64,000 bases of DNA from Paramecium sonneborni. Taxonomy: Eukaryota > Ciliophora > Oligohymenophorea > Peniculida > Parameciidae. The stretch lies in assembly GCA_905182985.1 (NCBI GenBank), contig CAJJDN010000077.1, positions 277,569 through 341,568 on the forward strand. The letters are read 5' to 3'. A program made the translations under genes and the position numbers. Of the stretch, positions 34,176-47,300 are shown piece after piece (position 1 is the first letter of the stretch; the number at the start of each line of letters is the position of its first letter). The notes under the pieces were generated by a model, which saw only the letters and a program-made list of their open reading frames with translations, was not told the DNA's origin and ran no database searches.

Positions 34176-37073
34176 TCATTTTGCATTTGAAATTTATCCA
34201 AAATTACTAGACATTATAATATTTTTGTTCTTTTCATTTTATCCTCTAAGATTTAAACTTCTTTCTAATTCGGATTATAATTAATCATATTTTTTCTTCC
34301 AATCATCAGCTAATTTAGCCTATTTAAAATTAATAAATATACTTTTAATTAATTTAATCTAGTATTTTCATTAGCCAGCAATGCGCATTTATTTTCTAAT
34401 TCAACAATTCTTCTATTTTTATCATCTAATAAAGATGTTTCCAATCTACTTGTATCCTCCTTTACAACTTCTTTCATGAATGATACTTCCCTTTAATAAG
34501 AAATTAATTCGTTCTTTAGATTCTAAATTTCAAAGTCTTAACTTTTAATTGTTTATACTAGTATTTGTATTTCTTCGAACATTTAATTATTTTTTTATTC
34601 TAAATCTCTTTGCTCTGATGCATTTCTAAATGAATTCTATTATTGCTCCAATTATCGAATACGTTAAATAAGTTAATCTTCTTTCTTTTAAGCCTTGATT
34701 AAATTATTTTCTAATTGCATAATTTTCACATTCAAAGAATCTGCCAAAGATTAATTTCTTGATTAATTAAGTTAATCTTCTTTCCTAGATAATTATTACA
34801 ATTAATCTTCTAAATCACGTATATATTTTTCAAACTTGTTGATTTTTTATTCTTACTATTAGTTCAATTACTTTTGTTAATTTATTTATTCGTTTTTCTA
34901 TCTAAGTTCTCCCTATAATTAATTAATTTCATTATTAAATTTCTGTTAAACCTACTCATATTATTTACGTGACTCTATTGATAATCTTTCATATTTCTCT
35001 ACACTTAATCTTTCTGTCTTTATTTTAACATCTTCTACTTAAATTTATAATTATCTTCTTAAATCTTCATTTTAGTTTTCCCATTTCTAACTTAACTATT
35101 AAATAATATAATTATTAAAATTTACTTATTTCTCCTTTTTATAATTTTCAATCATTATATCTAAATCATCTGTAACATCTTTTATTTTTTTATTCGCTTC
35201 TCTTAATTATTTTTCATATCTTTATTCTAAGTTTGTCAATTCTTCTTTCAATTATTTATTTTTTAATTCTAATTAACTTAAATCAGAAACTTTATCATTT
35301 AATTATAAAGAAACTCTTTAATTTTCTCTTTACAATCTTGATTCCACATCTTCTATTTCCCTTGAATATTTTTATTTTATTTATTATAATTCAGATTGAA
35401 CCTTCTCCAATTATTAATTCATTTATTAATTTTCAAATCTATAATCCTTTATTTCTTATTCATATTTTCTTTTACATTATTTTAGCTATTCTTCTAAATC
35501 TTCTATTAATCTATTCTATTTTTCTATTTTTGAGTTTTCATTTGCCTATTGCATAATTTAATCTTCCAATGTCTTAATTTATTTCTGAAACTTTTGAATA
35601 CTCTAATTAGCTTTATTCAGTTCTTATTGTAAAGCTTCCTTTTACTTTACAGAATTCTTATACTCCAAATCATACTCAGTGTTTTTCAATTGCTAAACTC
35701 TTCTATTTTAATCAGATAATTGATCTATTTCTTTATATAATAAACTTTTCTCTTCCTCCATCTAAATACTTAATTAGTCCAATTACTATTATAATTTCTA
35801 ATTCTTTTATTCTAACACCAATATCTGTTTATTCTTAATATCTAAATCACCATTATTAACTGACTTACTCAACTATTCATTCTCTAATTGTTTCTAAAGC
35901 TATCTAATTCTCTCTTCCAATTCTACTATTAATTTTTATTGTTGATTTGAATTTGTTTATCTAGACTAAATAGATAACTTATCCTCTTACTCTTATTATA
36001 ACTATCTTTTTATTTAATACAATTCTTGTTATAATTATGATTTTTGTTGGTTTGTTTAATTTAATTAATTATTAAGGTTTAAAATCTTGGCATTTAACTC
36101 TTCAATCTATCTACCGTTATTGGAACTTGATTATCTGGGTTACTATTCACTCAACTTTATTTTTGTCTCTCTTTCATAAACATTTAACTATAATTTGCTT
36201 TATACTTCTGATAATTAAGTTTAAAGCATTGTTATTTAATTCAAATACTCTGTATTCATTTAACTCAATTAAGAATTCTAATCCTAAAGTTCATTCGATC
36301 TTTCATTAATTAAAAGGATTTCTTCTTAATGTTTGTTCACTTACTCTTACAGTGTTTACCTTATTATACTTAAATCTTTTATCTGTAATGAGTCTGTACT
36401 TTTTTAATTATTTAACTAGGCTATTTAGGTTAAGAGCTATTAGTTCATTTCACTCAATTTTTATATCTATTTATCTTGATCTTTATAAAAGAGAGAACTA
36501 TCCTTCTATACTAAGATCAATTACTACTATAATGAATTATTTATAGCATTTAATTTATCTATTTAAGCTAAATAATCGTCAATCAAAATTTCATGTTGTG
36601 ATTATTTCTTTTGATAAACTTCAACTTAGCTTAACAATTTTACATTTTCTTATTCAACTTTCTTAAAGATTATATCCTTTTCCAATTAAATACGCAAAAT
36701 TTAATCCTTAAATTTACTTTCTAACTATTTTTATTTCTCGTCAAATTCCTATATATCTTTTTGGTATTATTTATTATTCATTTACAACACTTGGAGTTAG
36801 CTAATCAATTTTACGTTTTCTTCTTGTACAATTTATAAATCAATAAGTAATTTTTCTGAAGCTAATGCTGCATTACTAGTTATCTGTTAATATTATTGAG
36901 TCTTCGTTGTATTTGTCACGATCTTCATTAATTGACTTTATGAAGTCAATCTACTTGATTTTTGAGATTTCAACTCATTTTCAGGTATTTGTAAACGATA
37001 GGTATTTACATCTTTTTCTTAATATAGTGGATCATCTTAAGCTCTATATATTCTGTCATACATCGATTTGATT
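34176..37073 (-). CDS. Long coiled-coil protein
   Basis: About 950 residues of almost continuous heptad-like sequence rich in Gln, Glu, Lys, Leu and Asn; for example LASEKLLIDLQIVQEENVKL, FDEKQKQLESKFKDQIL and ADDWKKKYDQLQSELERSLN. It starts RIYRAQDDPLYQEKDVNTYR after the first Met. A 23-nt intron was found close to the C-terminus; TGA is at 34176-34178. Such proteins usually build basal bodies, fibres or scaffolds; no specific family is recognised. The start at 37073 is the first ATG after two in-frame TGA codons; a plausible extension with its own ATG at 37249 lies upstream (see the next entry). Confidence 0.7.
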
Positions 37074-37784
37074 GATATTTTTGTATTAAAATTTTTTATT
37101 ATAAAATTGAAATCTAGAACATCTCATTATGATCATAATAATTTATCATTTTATATATCTTGTTTTGATCTATTATAATATTTATGCCAACCTTTTATTT
37201 AAAAATTTGTACATTTATTTCTAATTTCGCCATGATCATGTAATGACATTCTAAAGTTAGTTTATGTTATTTGCATTAAACATTATGCTTTTTTTAAATT
37301 ATTTGATGATTAGCTTTTTTTATAAATGATGAACTATATACGGTCTTGTTTTATTTGTAATTTAATCTATTATTAGAATAAATCACAGCAAAGCAAGCTA
37401 CAATTTTTACATGAAAAAAAAAACAGCAGAGAAGAATGATGAATAAATAACATTAAATTTTAACCATTTATTTTTTCTGTGGACAGTATTAGATATGCGA
37501 AATAAAGAAATACTTATTTTTATGAGATCTTTTAGTTTATAAGATATTTCAACTATAGATATAATTTTGATAATGTTAAGGCCTGCTATATAAAAGATAG
37601 AGAACTTGTATTTCCAATAATTCATCCAAATTTAATTTAAAGTAGTTTTGCAAAGTAATCTTTTTATTGATAATGATTTATAATTGCAAGAATTTTACGA
37701 TTTAAGAATTTTTTATTTAAAAAATTTAGTTTTATTTTATCTTGATAATTAAGTTTGGGTTGGTATCAATAAACATACTATATA
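37074..37784. other. Region upstream of coiled-coil gene; possible 5' extension with two in-frame TGA
   Basis: On the minus strand, ATG 37249 opens a protein-like frame (MSLHDHGEIRNKC, then GWHKYYNRSKQDIQNDKLL) that is in frame with the coiled-coil gene but contains two TGA codons (around 37138-37147) before its first Met at 37073. No GTA...AG intron removes both. The rest, 37250-37784, is AT-rich with no supported gene; it should hold the divergent promoters of the coiled-coil and kinase genes. Confidence 0.4.
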
Positions 37785-39949
37785 ATGTAAAGTAACTCAA
37801 TCAATCGTAAATTATTTCATGTGATGTATGTAATAAAAAAATATAGATTGAGATCGCATATTTATAAATCTACTAAAGATATTGCACCTCTTTAAAGCTA
37901 ATATTCTAAAAAGATTTATTAAAACTAATTCTTGAATAATTTTGAAAAAAACTAGATTATTATACCTATCTTCAATACAGTGAAAGTTTATAGAATTAGC
38001 AAAGCAGAAAAATATAAGAAGCTTATACTTTATGATGTGATTTAATTTAATTTAATTAAATGTAACATTAAGGTTTTGAACAAGTATTCTATCTTTTCTA
38101 CAATTCAGTTAGTGGAGGTAATAGAGGATTGTAGTTTTAGAAATTTGATGTAAATAATTTTAATGATTTAGTAACAAGAGTTGCTATTCGAGACAAATCC
38201 AAAACATACTAAGGTCAAATTTTTTAATATCAATGAAGCATCTTCCAGAAATAAAGGAATGGAATAAGTCAAACAGCATTCATAAAATGACATTCATATT
38301 GTTATAGGCGGGGGAGATGGTTCCATAATGTGGATTGTTGGATTTTTATTAGAACACTAGATTGATCTAAATAGATGCATAATTATCCCTTTGCCTCTAG
38401 GAACTGGAAATGACTTTGCAAATACTTTAGGTTGGGGAACCACTGTGCCAGCTGATCTAATTGGAAAAAATAATAAGGTATTGCAAAGTTATGTGGAATA
38501 ATGGCTTAGTGGGGCTGAATCATTTTTTGATGTTTGGGATGTTGATATTACTCTTAAGGAGGTATTTTCTTTTCTTAAAATATAGGATGGATTTATTAGT
38601 GAAATTAAAAGGCATTCTAATAGTGTAGGAGAACTAAAAATACTACTCTAGGATTCTAAGTTCTATAAACCTATGATTAACTATTTTAGTATAGGAGTCG
38701 ATGCAAGAATTGGATATGGATTTGATAAAAATAGAACAGATAATTAGTGCTGCAATAAAGTTGTTTATTGTTGGGAAGGCTTCAAGAAAATGTTTTTAAA
38801 AACACCAAAAATCAATTAATCTATTGAGACACTTGAATATTTGGAAGAGCTAGATAANCAATAAACATACTATATAATGTAAAGTAACTCAATCAATCGT
38901 AAATTATTTCATGTGATGTATGTAATAAAAAAATATAGATTGAGATCGCATATTTATAAATCTACTAAAGATATTGCACCTCTTTAAAGCTAATATTCTA
39001 AAAAGATTTATTAAAACTAATTCTTGAATAATTTTGAAAAAAACTAGATTATTATACCTATCTTCAATACAGTGAAAGTTTATAGAATTAGCAAAGCAGA
39101 AAAATATAAGAAGCTTATACTTTATGATGTGATTTAATTTAATTTAATTAAATGTAACATTAAGGTTTTGAACAAGTATTCTATCTTTTCTACAATTCAG
39201 TTAGTGGAGGTAATAGAGGATTGTAGTTTTAGAAATTTGATGTAAATAATTTTAATGATTTAGTAACAAGAGTTGCTATTCGAGACAAATCCAAAACATA
39301 CTAAGGTCAAATTTTTTAATATCAATGAAGCATCTTCCAGAAATAAAGGAATGGAATAAGTCAAACAGCATTCATAAAATGACATTCATATTGTTATAGG
39401 CGGGGGAGATGGTTCCATAATGTGGATTGTTGGATTTTTATTAGAACACTAGATTGATCTAAATAGATGCATAATTATCCCTTTGCCTCTAGGAACTGGA
39501 AATGACTTTGCAAATACTTTAGGTTGGGGAACCACTGTGCCAGCTGATCTAATTGGAAAAAATAATAAGGTATTGCAAAGTTATGTGGAATAATGGCTTA
39601 GTGGGGCTGAATCATTTTTTGATGTTTGGGATGTTGATATTACTCTTAAGGAGGTATTTTCTTTTCTTAAAATATAGGATGGATTTATTAGTGAAATTAA
39701 AAGGCATTCTAATAGTGTAGGAGAACTAAAAATACTACTCTAGGATTCTAAGTTCTATAAACCTATGATTAACTATTTTAGTATAGGAGTCGATGCAAGA
39801 ATTGGATATGGATTTGATAAAAATAGAACAGATAATTAGTGCTGCAATAAAGTTGTTTATTGTTGGGAAGGCTTCAAGAAAATGTTTTTAAAAACACCAA
39901 AAATCAATTAATCTATTGAGACACTTGAATATTTGGAAGAGCTAGATAA
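37767..39949. repeat. Assembly duplication 2: 1091-bp direct repeat around a single N
   Basis: The block 37767-38857 recurs as 38859-39949, apparently identical, with only the N at 38858 between. It contains the 5' two-thirds of the DAG kinase gene. The copy at 37785-38857 is therefore a truncated artefact, and the complete gene is read from the second copy. Merging removes 1091 bp plus the N. Confidence 0.85.
37785..38857 (+). other. Truncated assembly copy of the diacylglycerol kinase gene
   Basis: Same sequence as 38877-39949, including the start codon, introns and the GGGDGS motif, and ending at the N at 38858 in the middle of a codon run (...ELD). It should not be counted as a second gene or a pseudogene unless long reads show a real tandem copy. 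Confidence 0.8.
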
Positions 39950-40409
39950 TATGTAGAACAAATTATTATTCAAAACTACAGAAAATACTGGATAAAGAGA
40001 TTCTATCACAATTCCAGGAAATCCTATTAACTTATTATGTTTAAATATCAATTCTTATGCAGGAGGATTAAAAAATATTTGGATGAATGCCCAATACAAA
40101 GATGGTTATAAAAAGTATGATTTACATCCTCCTTCTTTTTCTGATGGTGTCTTAGAATTTTTATCTTTTAATTCTATTTTAGGTATTGGATCTGAAAGAC
40201 TTTTACCTGGTCAAGCAACTAGATTAAGCTAGACTAAAGGACCTATTTAATTAACTTTCAGAAAGAACGAGCCTTTAAAAACTTACTTCTAAATTGATGG
40301 ATAATATTTTTCTATTACCAATCCTATATCAGTTTCAATAAAATCTTGCTAAAAACTATCCTAAGGAAAAATTAGAGTTTTAATCAATAAAAAAGGTTTA
40401 GTTTAGTGA
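38877..40409 (+). CDS. Diacylglycerol kinase (DAGKc + DAGKa domains)
   Basis: A lipid kinase converting diacylglycerol to phosphatidic acid. After an N-terminal basic segment the catalytic domain reads NSVSGGNRGLQF, then HIVIGGGDGSIMWIVGF (ATP-binding GGGDG, about 39399-39417) and IIIPLPLGTGNDFANTLGWG. The accessory domain follows: INYFSIGVDARIGYGF, LLCLNINSYAGGLKNIW, FSDGVLEFLSF, and TYFQIDGQYF near the end. All these are standard DAGK signatures. No C1 domains or EF hands are seen, so this is a minimal form of about 480 residues. Three introns were traced: 23 nt (ends AAG) before SGGNRG, 22 nt and 24 nt. The start is the upstream in-frame ATG (MQSNSINRK); a second ATG lies 13 codons on. TGA 40407-40409. 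Confidence 0.88.
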
Positions 40410-40779
40410 TTTTATTGATATTTGTAATTTGTAAATTACTTAAAAAAAAATTAATTAATAATTAATAATTTATTGATTTCAATAAAAAGTTCTATAACTT
40501 TTAGAAGAATAAAAATAATCTTTAATTAATATACATTAAAATAATAATAATTTAGACAATTTAGTATATAAAAGGAATTTGCTGTTTTTTTTATTTCTTT
40601 TATAGTAGAAATAAAGATTTTAAATTGTTTAGTAAGATGTTTTAAATTTACAAAATTAATCTTATACCAAAAATTGTTAAAATGATTTAAGAGATTATAT
40701 TCTTAAAAATAAGTATTAAGATTATGGTAATTTTTTATGATCTGAATCAGACTTTGTAATGATTTTAAGAATGGCATTT
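40410..40779. other. Intergenic, nothing supported
   Basis: About 370 bp between the stop of the DAG kinase gene and the inferred stop of a minus-strand gene. A short open frame from about 40640 (MFQIYKINLIPK) ends after roughly 45 codons and looks composition-driven. No RNA gene or repeat is visible. Confidence 0.4.
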
Positions 40780-41261
40780 TCAAGAAAAATTTATAGAGCT
40801 GATCAATTCTTCAATTTTACAATTCTTTAATTTGTATTCTGCTTTATTCTATTTTTCATCTTTTTTATTTCTATAATAAAGTTTTCCTGGATATTATGAT
40901 AATAAATCATCCTAATAACCCAGAAAGAATTTTTATTTAATTTGACTTAGGCTTCAAAATGTGATGTATATGATAAAATTGATGTTTTGTAGAAACAATT
41001 ACAAAAAGTGAAAAAAATTTAATAAAGATATGAGTATTTATATTATTATTACTTTCCATTAAATAAATACAGAAACATTGAAGCCATAAATATAAAATTA
41101 AAATGATGGCAATCAAATTCACCAAGTACTACCAAAATTCTAAAGTTCATATATTGCTATAATATGGATTTAATTATCAATCTTAAAATTTTGAACTAAA
41201 TTATTTCTTGTAATAATTTCTATTTTGCGAAAATGTCCTCTCTCTAATATTTAATAATCAT
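40780..41261 (-). CDS. Probable small gene, exon structure unresolved
   Basis: Downstream of the 2-PGK-like gene on the same strand there are long TGA-free frames with coding-like wording: MIIKYQREDIFAKQKLLQEI at the 5' end (ATG 41261) and, in another frame, LLSQYPGKLYYRNKKDEKQN followed by CKIEELISSINFS with TGA 40780-40782. They probably belong to one small protein joined by one or more short introns that I could not place securely. No known family. It could instead be two fragments of a decayed gene. Confidence 0.35.
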
Positions 41262-41379
41262 TTTGGAAAGTCTTGTACTATGATTTATAAATAAGTTTTC
41301 AAAGTAAAATTTGATATGCTCACATATAAATAAATTCTAATGAAAAATGAAATTGAGAAAATATTTATAAAATCAATAT

Positions 41380-43717
41380 TCAGACAACTTATTATTCTAT
41401 TAAATCGTTTTAAATAAGAGGATCCATGTCTTCCTAAAACTCATCTTCTTCAATAATATTTTATAATTCAAAGAAGTCTTCCTCATCATCATTAATTTTA
41501 GATTTCAAATTTTCTAAAGCTCCTTCTTCTTCGGAACTAGATGCTTCTAGAAATGAAGTAGATAATACCCTCAACAGAATTTTCATTATCATTATCATTT
41601 TCAATTTCTTCCTCATCACTATTTCCATCATTCCTAAATCTAACAGAGTCTCCATCTGATTAATCTCTCCTCTCACTAAATGGAAAATTAGAAGGAGTCA
41701 TAAAAGATTTACCTTATTAAGCAACAGATTAATCACTAATGAATAAATTATAAAGATATTACTTATCATCAGGTTCACTAGATGATTCTTCTCTAGATGC
41801 AGTTTTTCTTTGAATTTTTTGTACATTAATTTTAAATAAGCAATAGCTTCCATCATTGTTTTATAGTAACTTAATTCTATCATGACTTTAATAGTTTTTA
41901 TTATAATTAGATATCATTTTCTTAATAAAGATAAGATTAGATGATTGTATTTTCTTACTAATAAATATTCGTTTATGTTTGGTTAAATGTTGTAGAATTC
42001 CTTTGTAATTTGTCTTATGAGGTCGTTATTCATTTAACTCTTATTCCTCTTTTTCATATTCTAGTTCTTGGAAGACAACTCTAAGATTCTTTTTAATAGT
42101 TAATTCTTTAGCTGGTTCTTTTTGGGTTTATTCTTCATTTGCCATCGTTACCATATTTTCTAATGATTTTGTCTTCTTCAATTTTTCTATCGTATTCTTA
42201 TCTTAATTTCTTCTTCTTCTTTCTTATGTTTCGTCTTCTTAATCACTGATATGATTAATATTATCTTTCTTCTCGTTTTAATCATCAACAATGTAATTTA
42301 CTTCCGTTTTGTTTGTAAGATTATTTTAATTATCTGCTTTTTCATTTTTCAAATTAATTTCATTGAACTTCTATACTGACTATTAAATAAGCACTTTTGG
42401 ATTAGATTTATCACTTTCTTGAATCATAGGAGTATTTGTGTCCACTTAATATTCGTTCATTTGTTGAATAAATTATTCAACTATCTCTGATTTATTAACT
42501 TTACTATGAATATAATCCTTAACTTCTTTTGAATTCTTAGCATCACTGATTACACTATTGATAATTTTATTAAATTCTTCATAAATTGGTAGTGCATTCT
42601 TTAAATCATTTATTTAAACTTCTGTAGAAGAATGCTTAATATATTAGATTATTGTTCTGTGAATAGTATCTATACTTTTATCTACATTTACATTATCAAC
42701 CTTAGGAATTAGAAATTCATCTGCTTTTTCAAGAAACCACTTCTAAATCAATCTTATATTCTAGAAATTTTCGATATATTTATTATGTCTTGAATCTAAT
42801 GTCATATATTTTGATCTAACTGCAAATCTCTCTTTGTGTTTTGATTCCTTCTTTATACAAATTGCAAATGGTAACACCAATTAATATTTTTTCATAATTT
42901 TCATCATAAAAATTGGTGTCAAATGTACTCCTTCTATTATGATTGATTCCATTTTTTAATTAAAATTCTCAATAACATATTCCAATCTTTATTATACTAA
43001 TTGACATTATGCTTTATATCCTTTGATTGTCCTCCTTTGATCACTAATGTTCAAGTCTGGTAAAGTCTTACCAGCTTCATAAGTGCTCGCAAATAGTACA
43101 GGATTGTCATCTTTTGATATAAAGTTCCTCATTATATGTCTTATAGAATCTGTGCTATTTTTCTAATAAACCATTTTTTACCTCAACACTATAGAAATCC
43201 CAAACCTTGATGCTAATATGCTGCTTGCTGTGCTTTTACCTGTACCTGAGGTTCCACCTAACAAAATAATTAATGGCTATTTCTTTTCTGTCAAACTCCA
43301 TGCTATTTCGAAATCCTCTTTATACAGTTCTCCTTTAACTTAAATATATTTTTTTTCAAGCAGTGAACTGAATACATGCTCTTTAAACTCTCTCTCATTT
43401 ATAGTTATTTATTTATATTTCTCATTAGAAATTTCATCCAAGAGTAGGGCATTCTTTTATTTCTCAATATTATCTAAAAGTATTGACTTTTTGTACCCGA
43501 AAATGTACTGAGTATTTAAACAAATATTTTCTCACATAAATGATATGAATGAGATGCTTTACATCCACTTATTTATAAGATTATTTTAAGCTTCTCTTTA
43601 TTTATTTTGCGGACTATTTTTTTTTAATTCTATACTTTGTCTTTTCATTTCTTTATTTTACTCCTTATCCTTAAGCACAAATATGACATTTTTGTCCACA
43701 TGACGAAATGTTTACAT
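41380..43717 (-). CDS. 2-phosphoglycerate kinase-like P-loop protein (plant LPA1-like)
   Basis: From ATG 43717: an N-terminal ATP-cone-like segment (IRKINKEKLKIILQISGCKA, SHSYHLCEKIF), ITINEREFKEHVFSSLLEK, then the P-loop LLGGTSGTGKSTASSILASR (about 43231-43262), STDSIRHIMRNF, NPVLFASTYEAGKT, KGYKAQCQLV, IIIEGVHLTP, FAICIKKESKHKERFAVRSK and IPKVDNVNVDKSIDTIH. This is the arrangement of archaeal 2-phosphoglycerate kinase and of the plant LPA1-type proteins. The biochemical role in eukaryotes is not settled. The C-terminal 300 residues are charged and acidic. Introns of 22 (TAG), 27 and 22 nt are clear. One join after HLCEKIF is uncertain: it needs a 35-nt intron with a GTT donor or a frame change. 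TGA 41380-41382. Confidence 0.75.
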
Positions 43718-43907
43718 ATTATCAAATATGATTAATTATTTTATTGAATTAATCATATCATAATAAGATTCAGAAATATCGATTAATTATAAAATTTATG
43801 AAATGCTTATTGAAAGTTAGAAGAGTCAAAATAATAACTAATTCTTTTATCAACTAACTTTTAAAGCATTTATCAAAGTTAAATAAATACATAGTTGTAT
43901 CATTCAA

Positions 43908-44264
43908 TCATATCTGCATTAAATTTACTTAAGGAAATAGTTATTTAATGATCAATAATTCATCTGAAATTTCTTTGAAATATTGTAGTTATTTGAGAAT
44001 GTTCAATTTTCTAATATGTATTTCCTAAGAATATGGCTACAAGAATAATAAAAAATTGCTGATTATAATTAAGAAAAATTACCATGTTTTTAAGGCTTAT
44101 TCATTTTTTTTAAGTTTTTCCTCAAATTTCATTTTCATTAGCATTAATTCAAATGAAATATCATTAGTTTTAATATATGCTAATAATTCATCATAACCTC
44201 TTTGCAATTAATTAGGTTGAGAGAATCTTTGTTTTAATTGTGCAATCATTAAAGTTTCATTCAT
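43908..44264 (-). CDS. Small protein of unknown function
   Basis: ATG 44264 opens MNETLMIAQLKQRFSQPNQL, QRGYDELLAYIKTNDISFEL and a Lys/Glu-rich helix (FEEKLKKNEQALK), ending at TGA 43908-43910 after about 110-118 codons. A 24-nt segment ending CAG may be an intron (multiple of three). The helical, soluble first half looks genuine; the second half is less certain and the true end could lie in another exon towards 43770. It lies 42 bp from the start of the Cys-rich gene, divergent to it. No family is recognised. Confidence 0.45.
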
Positions 44265-44306
44265 AATATAAAATTAATATTATATATTTTGTTGAACAAT
44301 TCAATT

Positions 44307-47300
44307 ATGCTTCTTATTGTTGTATTTCATGCTTATTACTTAACTTGTAAACATAAAATCCTATATAGAAAAAATTCTTACAAGTTAAGAATGCCAAACA
44401 GAGATTTGTATTTGTCAAGGTTCTTCTCATATATGTCGTTGTTATTTCTATTAAGCTCCTTATTGTGATGGATATGAACCTAATTAAACCTGTTTTACTA
44501 ACCCTGGATGCATTGGATGTGATGTCAACTCATCATGTTTAGGATGCATCTTATAGAAATAATTTGTTGATTTATCTTAAAATTGTGTCGATTGTCCAGA
44601 ACATTGTTAAACTTGTACATCAGAATCAAATTGTGAGAGTTGTGTTACGAATTATTATTATTTAGATAATGGAGATTGCTTAAAATGTTAATATCCTTGT
44701 TTATAATGCAATTCTTAACAAAATTGTGTAACATGTGTGTCATAATAATTTTATCTCATATCTGGTATTTGTACATAATGTAATACTCCATGTTTAACAT
44801 GTTTGGATTAATTACAATGTTTAACTTGTGAGGATAATTCATATTACATTGATTAATTTCAGTGTTTAAAATGCCAAGACCCATGTTTAACATGTTAAAA
44901 TTAAGACTTTTGTTTTAGTTGTGTTTCAGAAGACTATTAACTTAATAATGGTAAATGCAGAAAATATTGTCCTTAAAATTGTATAGATTGTTCTGATAAT
45001 TTACATTGCATTATATGTGAAAAGGGTTACTATCTAACTGAAACTAACAGTTGTGTTGAATGTTAAGCTTCTTGTGAAAATTGTCTAAGTTATAATATAT
45101 GCATTTAATGTTAATAGCAATACTTTCTTAAAGATTAAAATTGTATTTTATGTTAGTTATCTTGTTTAACTTGCTTAAGTGAATAAAAATGCACCAGTTG
45201 TGCAAATGGATATTATTTATCAAATGAGACTTGTAATTAATGTCCAATTAATTGTTCAAAATGTGATTAATTTAGATGTTATGAATGTGAATAATAATCC
45301 TAATTGTTTATCAAAGAATGTATTAATTGTTTGAATCCTATAAATAAATTTCTTAATATTTGTAATTATGCAGATTGTCAAGATGGAATATGGACTTATG
45401 GAGAGCAATGTGATAATGGTAATTCATTTGGTTGTATTAATTGCATTTTATAAATGGGATATTTTTGCATTAACATTTATGGATAACCATCTAAATGTTC
45501 AAGATGTATAGAAAATTGCATTTTATGTGATATTGATAACATTTGTAAAAAGTGTAAAGATGGGTATTTTTTAAATTCAAAAAATTAATGTTAGTAATGT
45601 AATATTGAATGCCAAACTTGCCTTTATTATCCTAATAACTGTTTGTAATGTAAAATCAATAATCAAAATTATTAATAATGCGAACTATGTGAAAGTAACC
45701 TTGGATATTATACTGATTTTGAAAATAATTTATGCTTCTCAAAATGTGGTGATTATATCGCTACAGCATTTGAATAATGTGATGATGGAAACGATTTTAA
45801 TGGAGATGGATGTTCTTCTAATTGTTAAATCGAAGATGGGTATTATTGTACAAATGGTCATTGTGATACTATTATTTAAGGAGAAATTAAATCCTCTTAA
45901 TTAAATAATAATCTTCAATCTCTTTCTAAATAGTTTATTATTTAATTTACAAACCATATTTCAAATTAAGATTCAGAAATAGTACCTATAGTTTCATTTT
46001 TAAATTGTTAAGTTAATTAATCTCTTATAGTAGTGAAATAGAAAATAACTCAAGTAGACAACTTACAGCATAGAATCATTGATATTAACATCGAATTCTA
46101 AAATAGTTGTGTAAAAGATAAAATGGAAGTTAGTATAGTTCAGAAATCTAAAAACAAAAGAAGTAACAAAAATATCGTTTTATCTTAAATCACATTTTAA
46201 ATATTTGACATATTATTCATTGAATAATGGAAAGTAGTCTTTAATGAAATAGTTATATCATTCAATTAAACCTTATTCTATATTTTTGGTTTTATTTGCA
46301 TAGTTACATTTTTAACTGGAACTATTGAAATTGTGTATAATGCTGTAGATCTAATTTAAATGTTTTCATACTTAAAATATATTAACGTAAATTTACCTTT
46401 CAATTTATAAAAATATTTTGACCTTTTTAAATTTGCATAACTGTAATACTTCTCAAATCTTAACGAATAAATAGCATTATAGTTTTTATCACAAAAAGAA
46501 TTAGATCAATATAATTATTTACCTGTAAAAATTAAAAAGGATGGTTACTACTCTTATTGCATGTTGAATTATCCTTTTTTAATTATCTTGATTGTTTTTG
46601 CAATTTTTTTGTATCCTTTGGCTAAATTATGTTTTTCATAATTACACAGATTTAAAATAGGAATTAAAGAAGATGATGATGACACAACCCTATTAAAAAT
46701 AAAACTAATTTTATTACACCTAAAATTATACCTTCAAACATCCTGTCAATATGTAATGAACAAATTATACTTCTCAGGGTTCATCTCAGCTCATATGATT
46801 TTAACTTATGACATTCTATTTTTTTCATTTTTAAATCTATTTGACATAAAATTGTTACTTACTACAAAGAATAACTTTATTGCAATTAACTTATACATAG
46901 CCATCTTTTTAAATATTCTTCACTTCTCATTATTATTTGTATACTACTCTCTGCTTGCTAAACATACATATTTGTTAGAGTAAAAAGAATATATTAGAAA
47001 ATATGGCACATTATATGATGGTTTAAAAATAGGTACAACTACTTGTACTCACTTTTATAAATTATTTACAACAATTAAAAAGACACTTTTTATGCTTTTG
47101 ATAACATTTTGTTCGTCCTTCCCTTACTGTTAAAGTTTATCAATTTCATGTTTAAGTTTCATTTAAGTCATTTATTTATTTAATTATAAGCCTCTCATTT
47201 CAACAGTAGAATATAGAAAACAATTTATTAGTGAGTTTTGTGTTTTGTTATTATCACTTTTTATAACTTTGATAATACTTATGCATGATACTCATAAAGA

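Noticed and set aside
35233..36546. Hydrophobic + strand open frames in the coiled-coil gene
   Set aside because: They are the complement of Gln/Lys/Asn-rich coiled-coil coding sequence on the minus strand.
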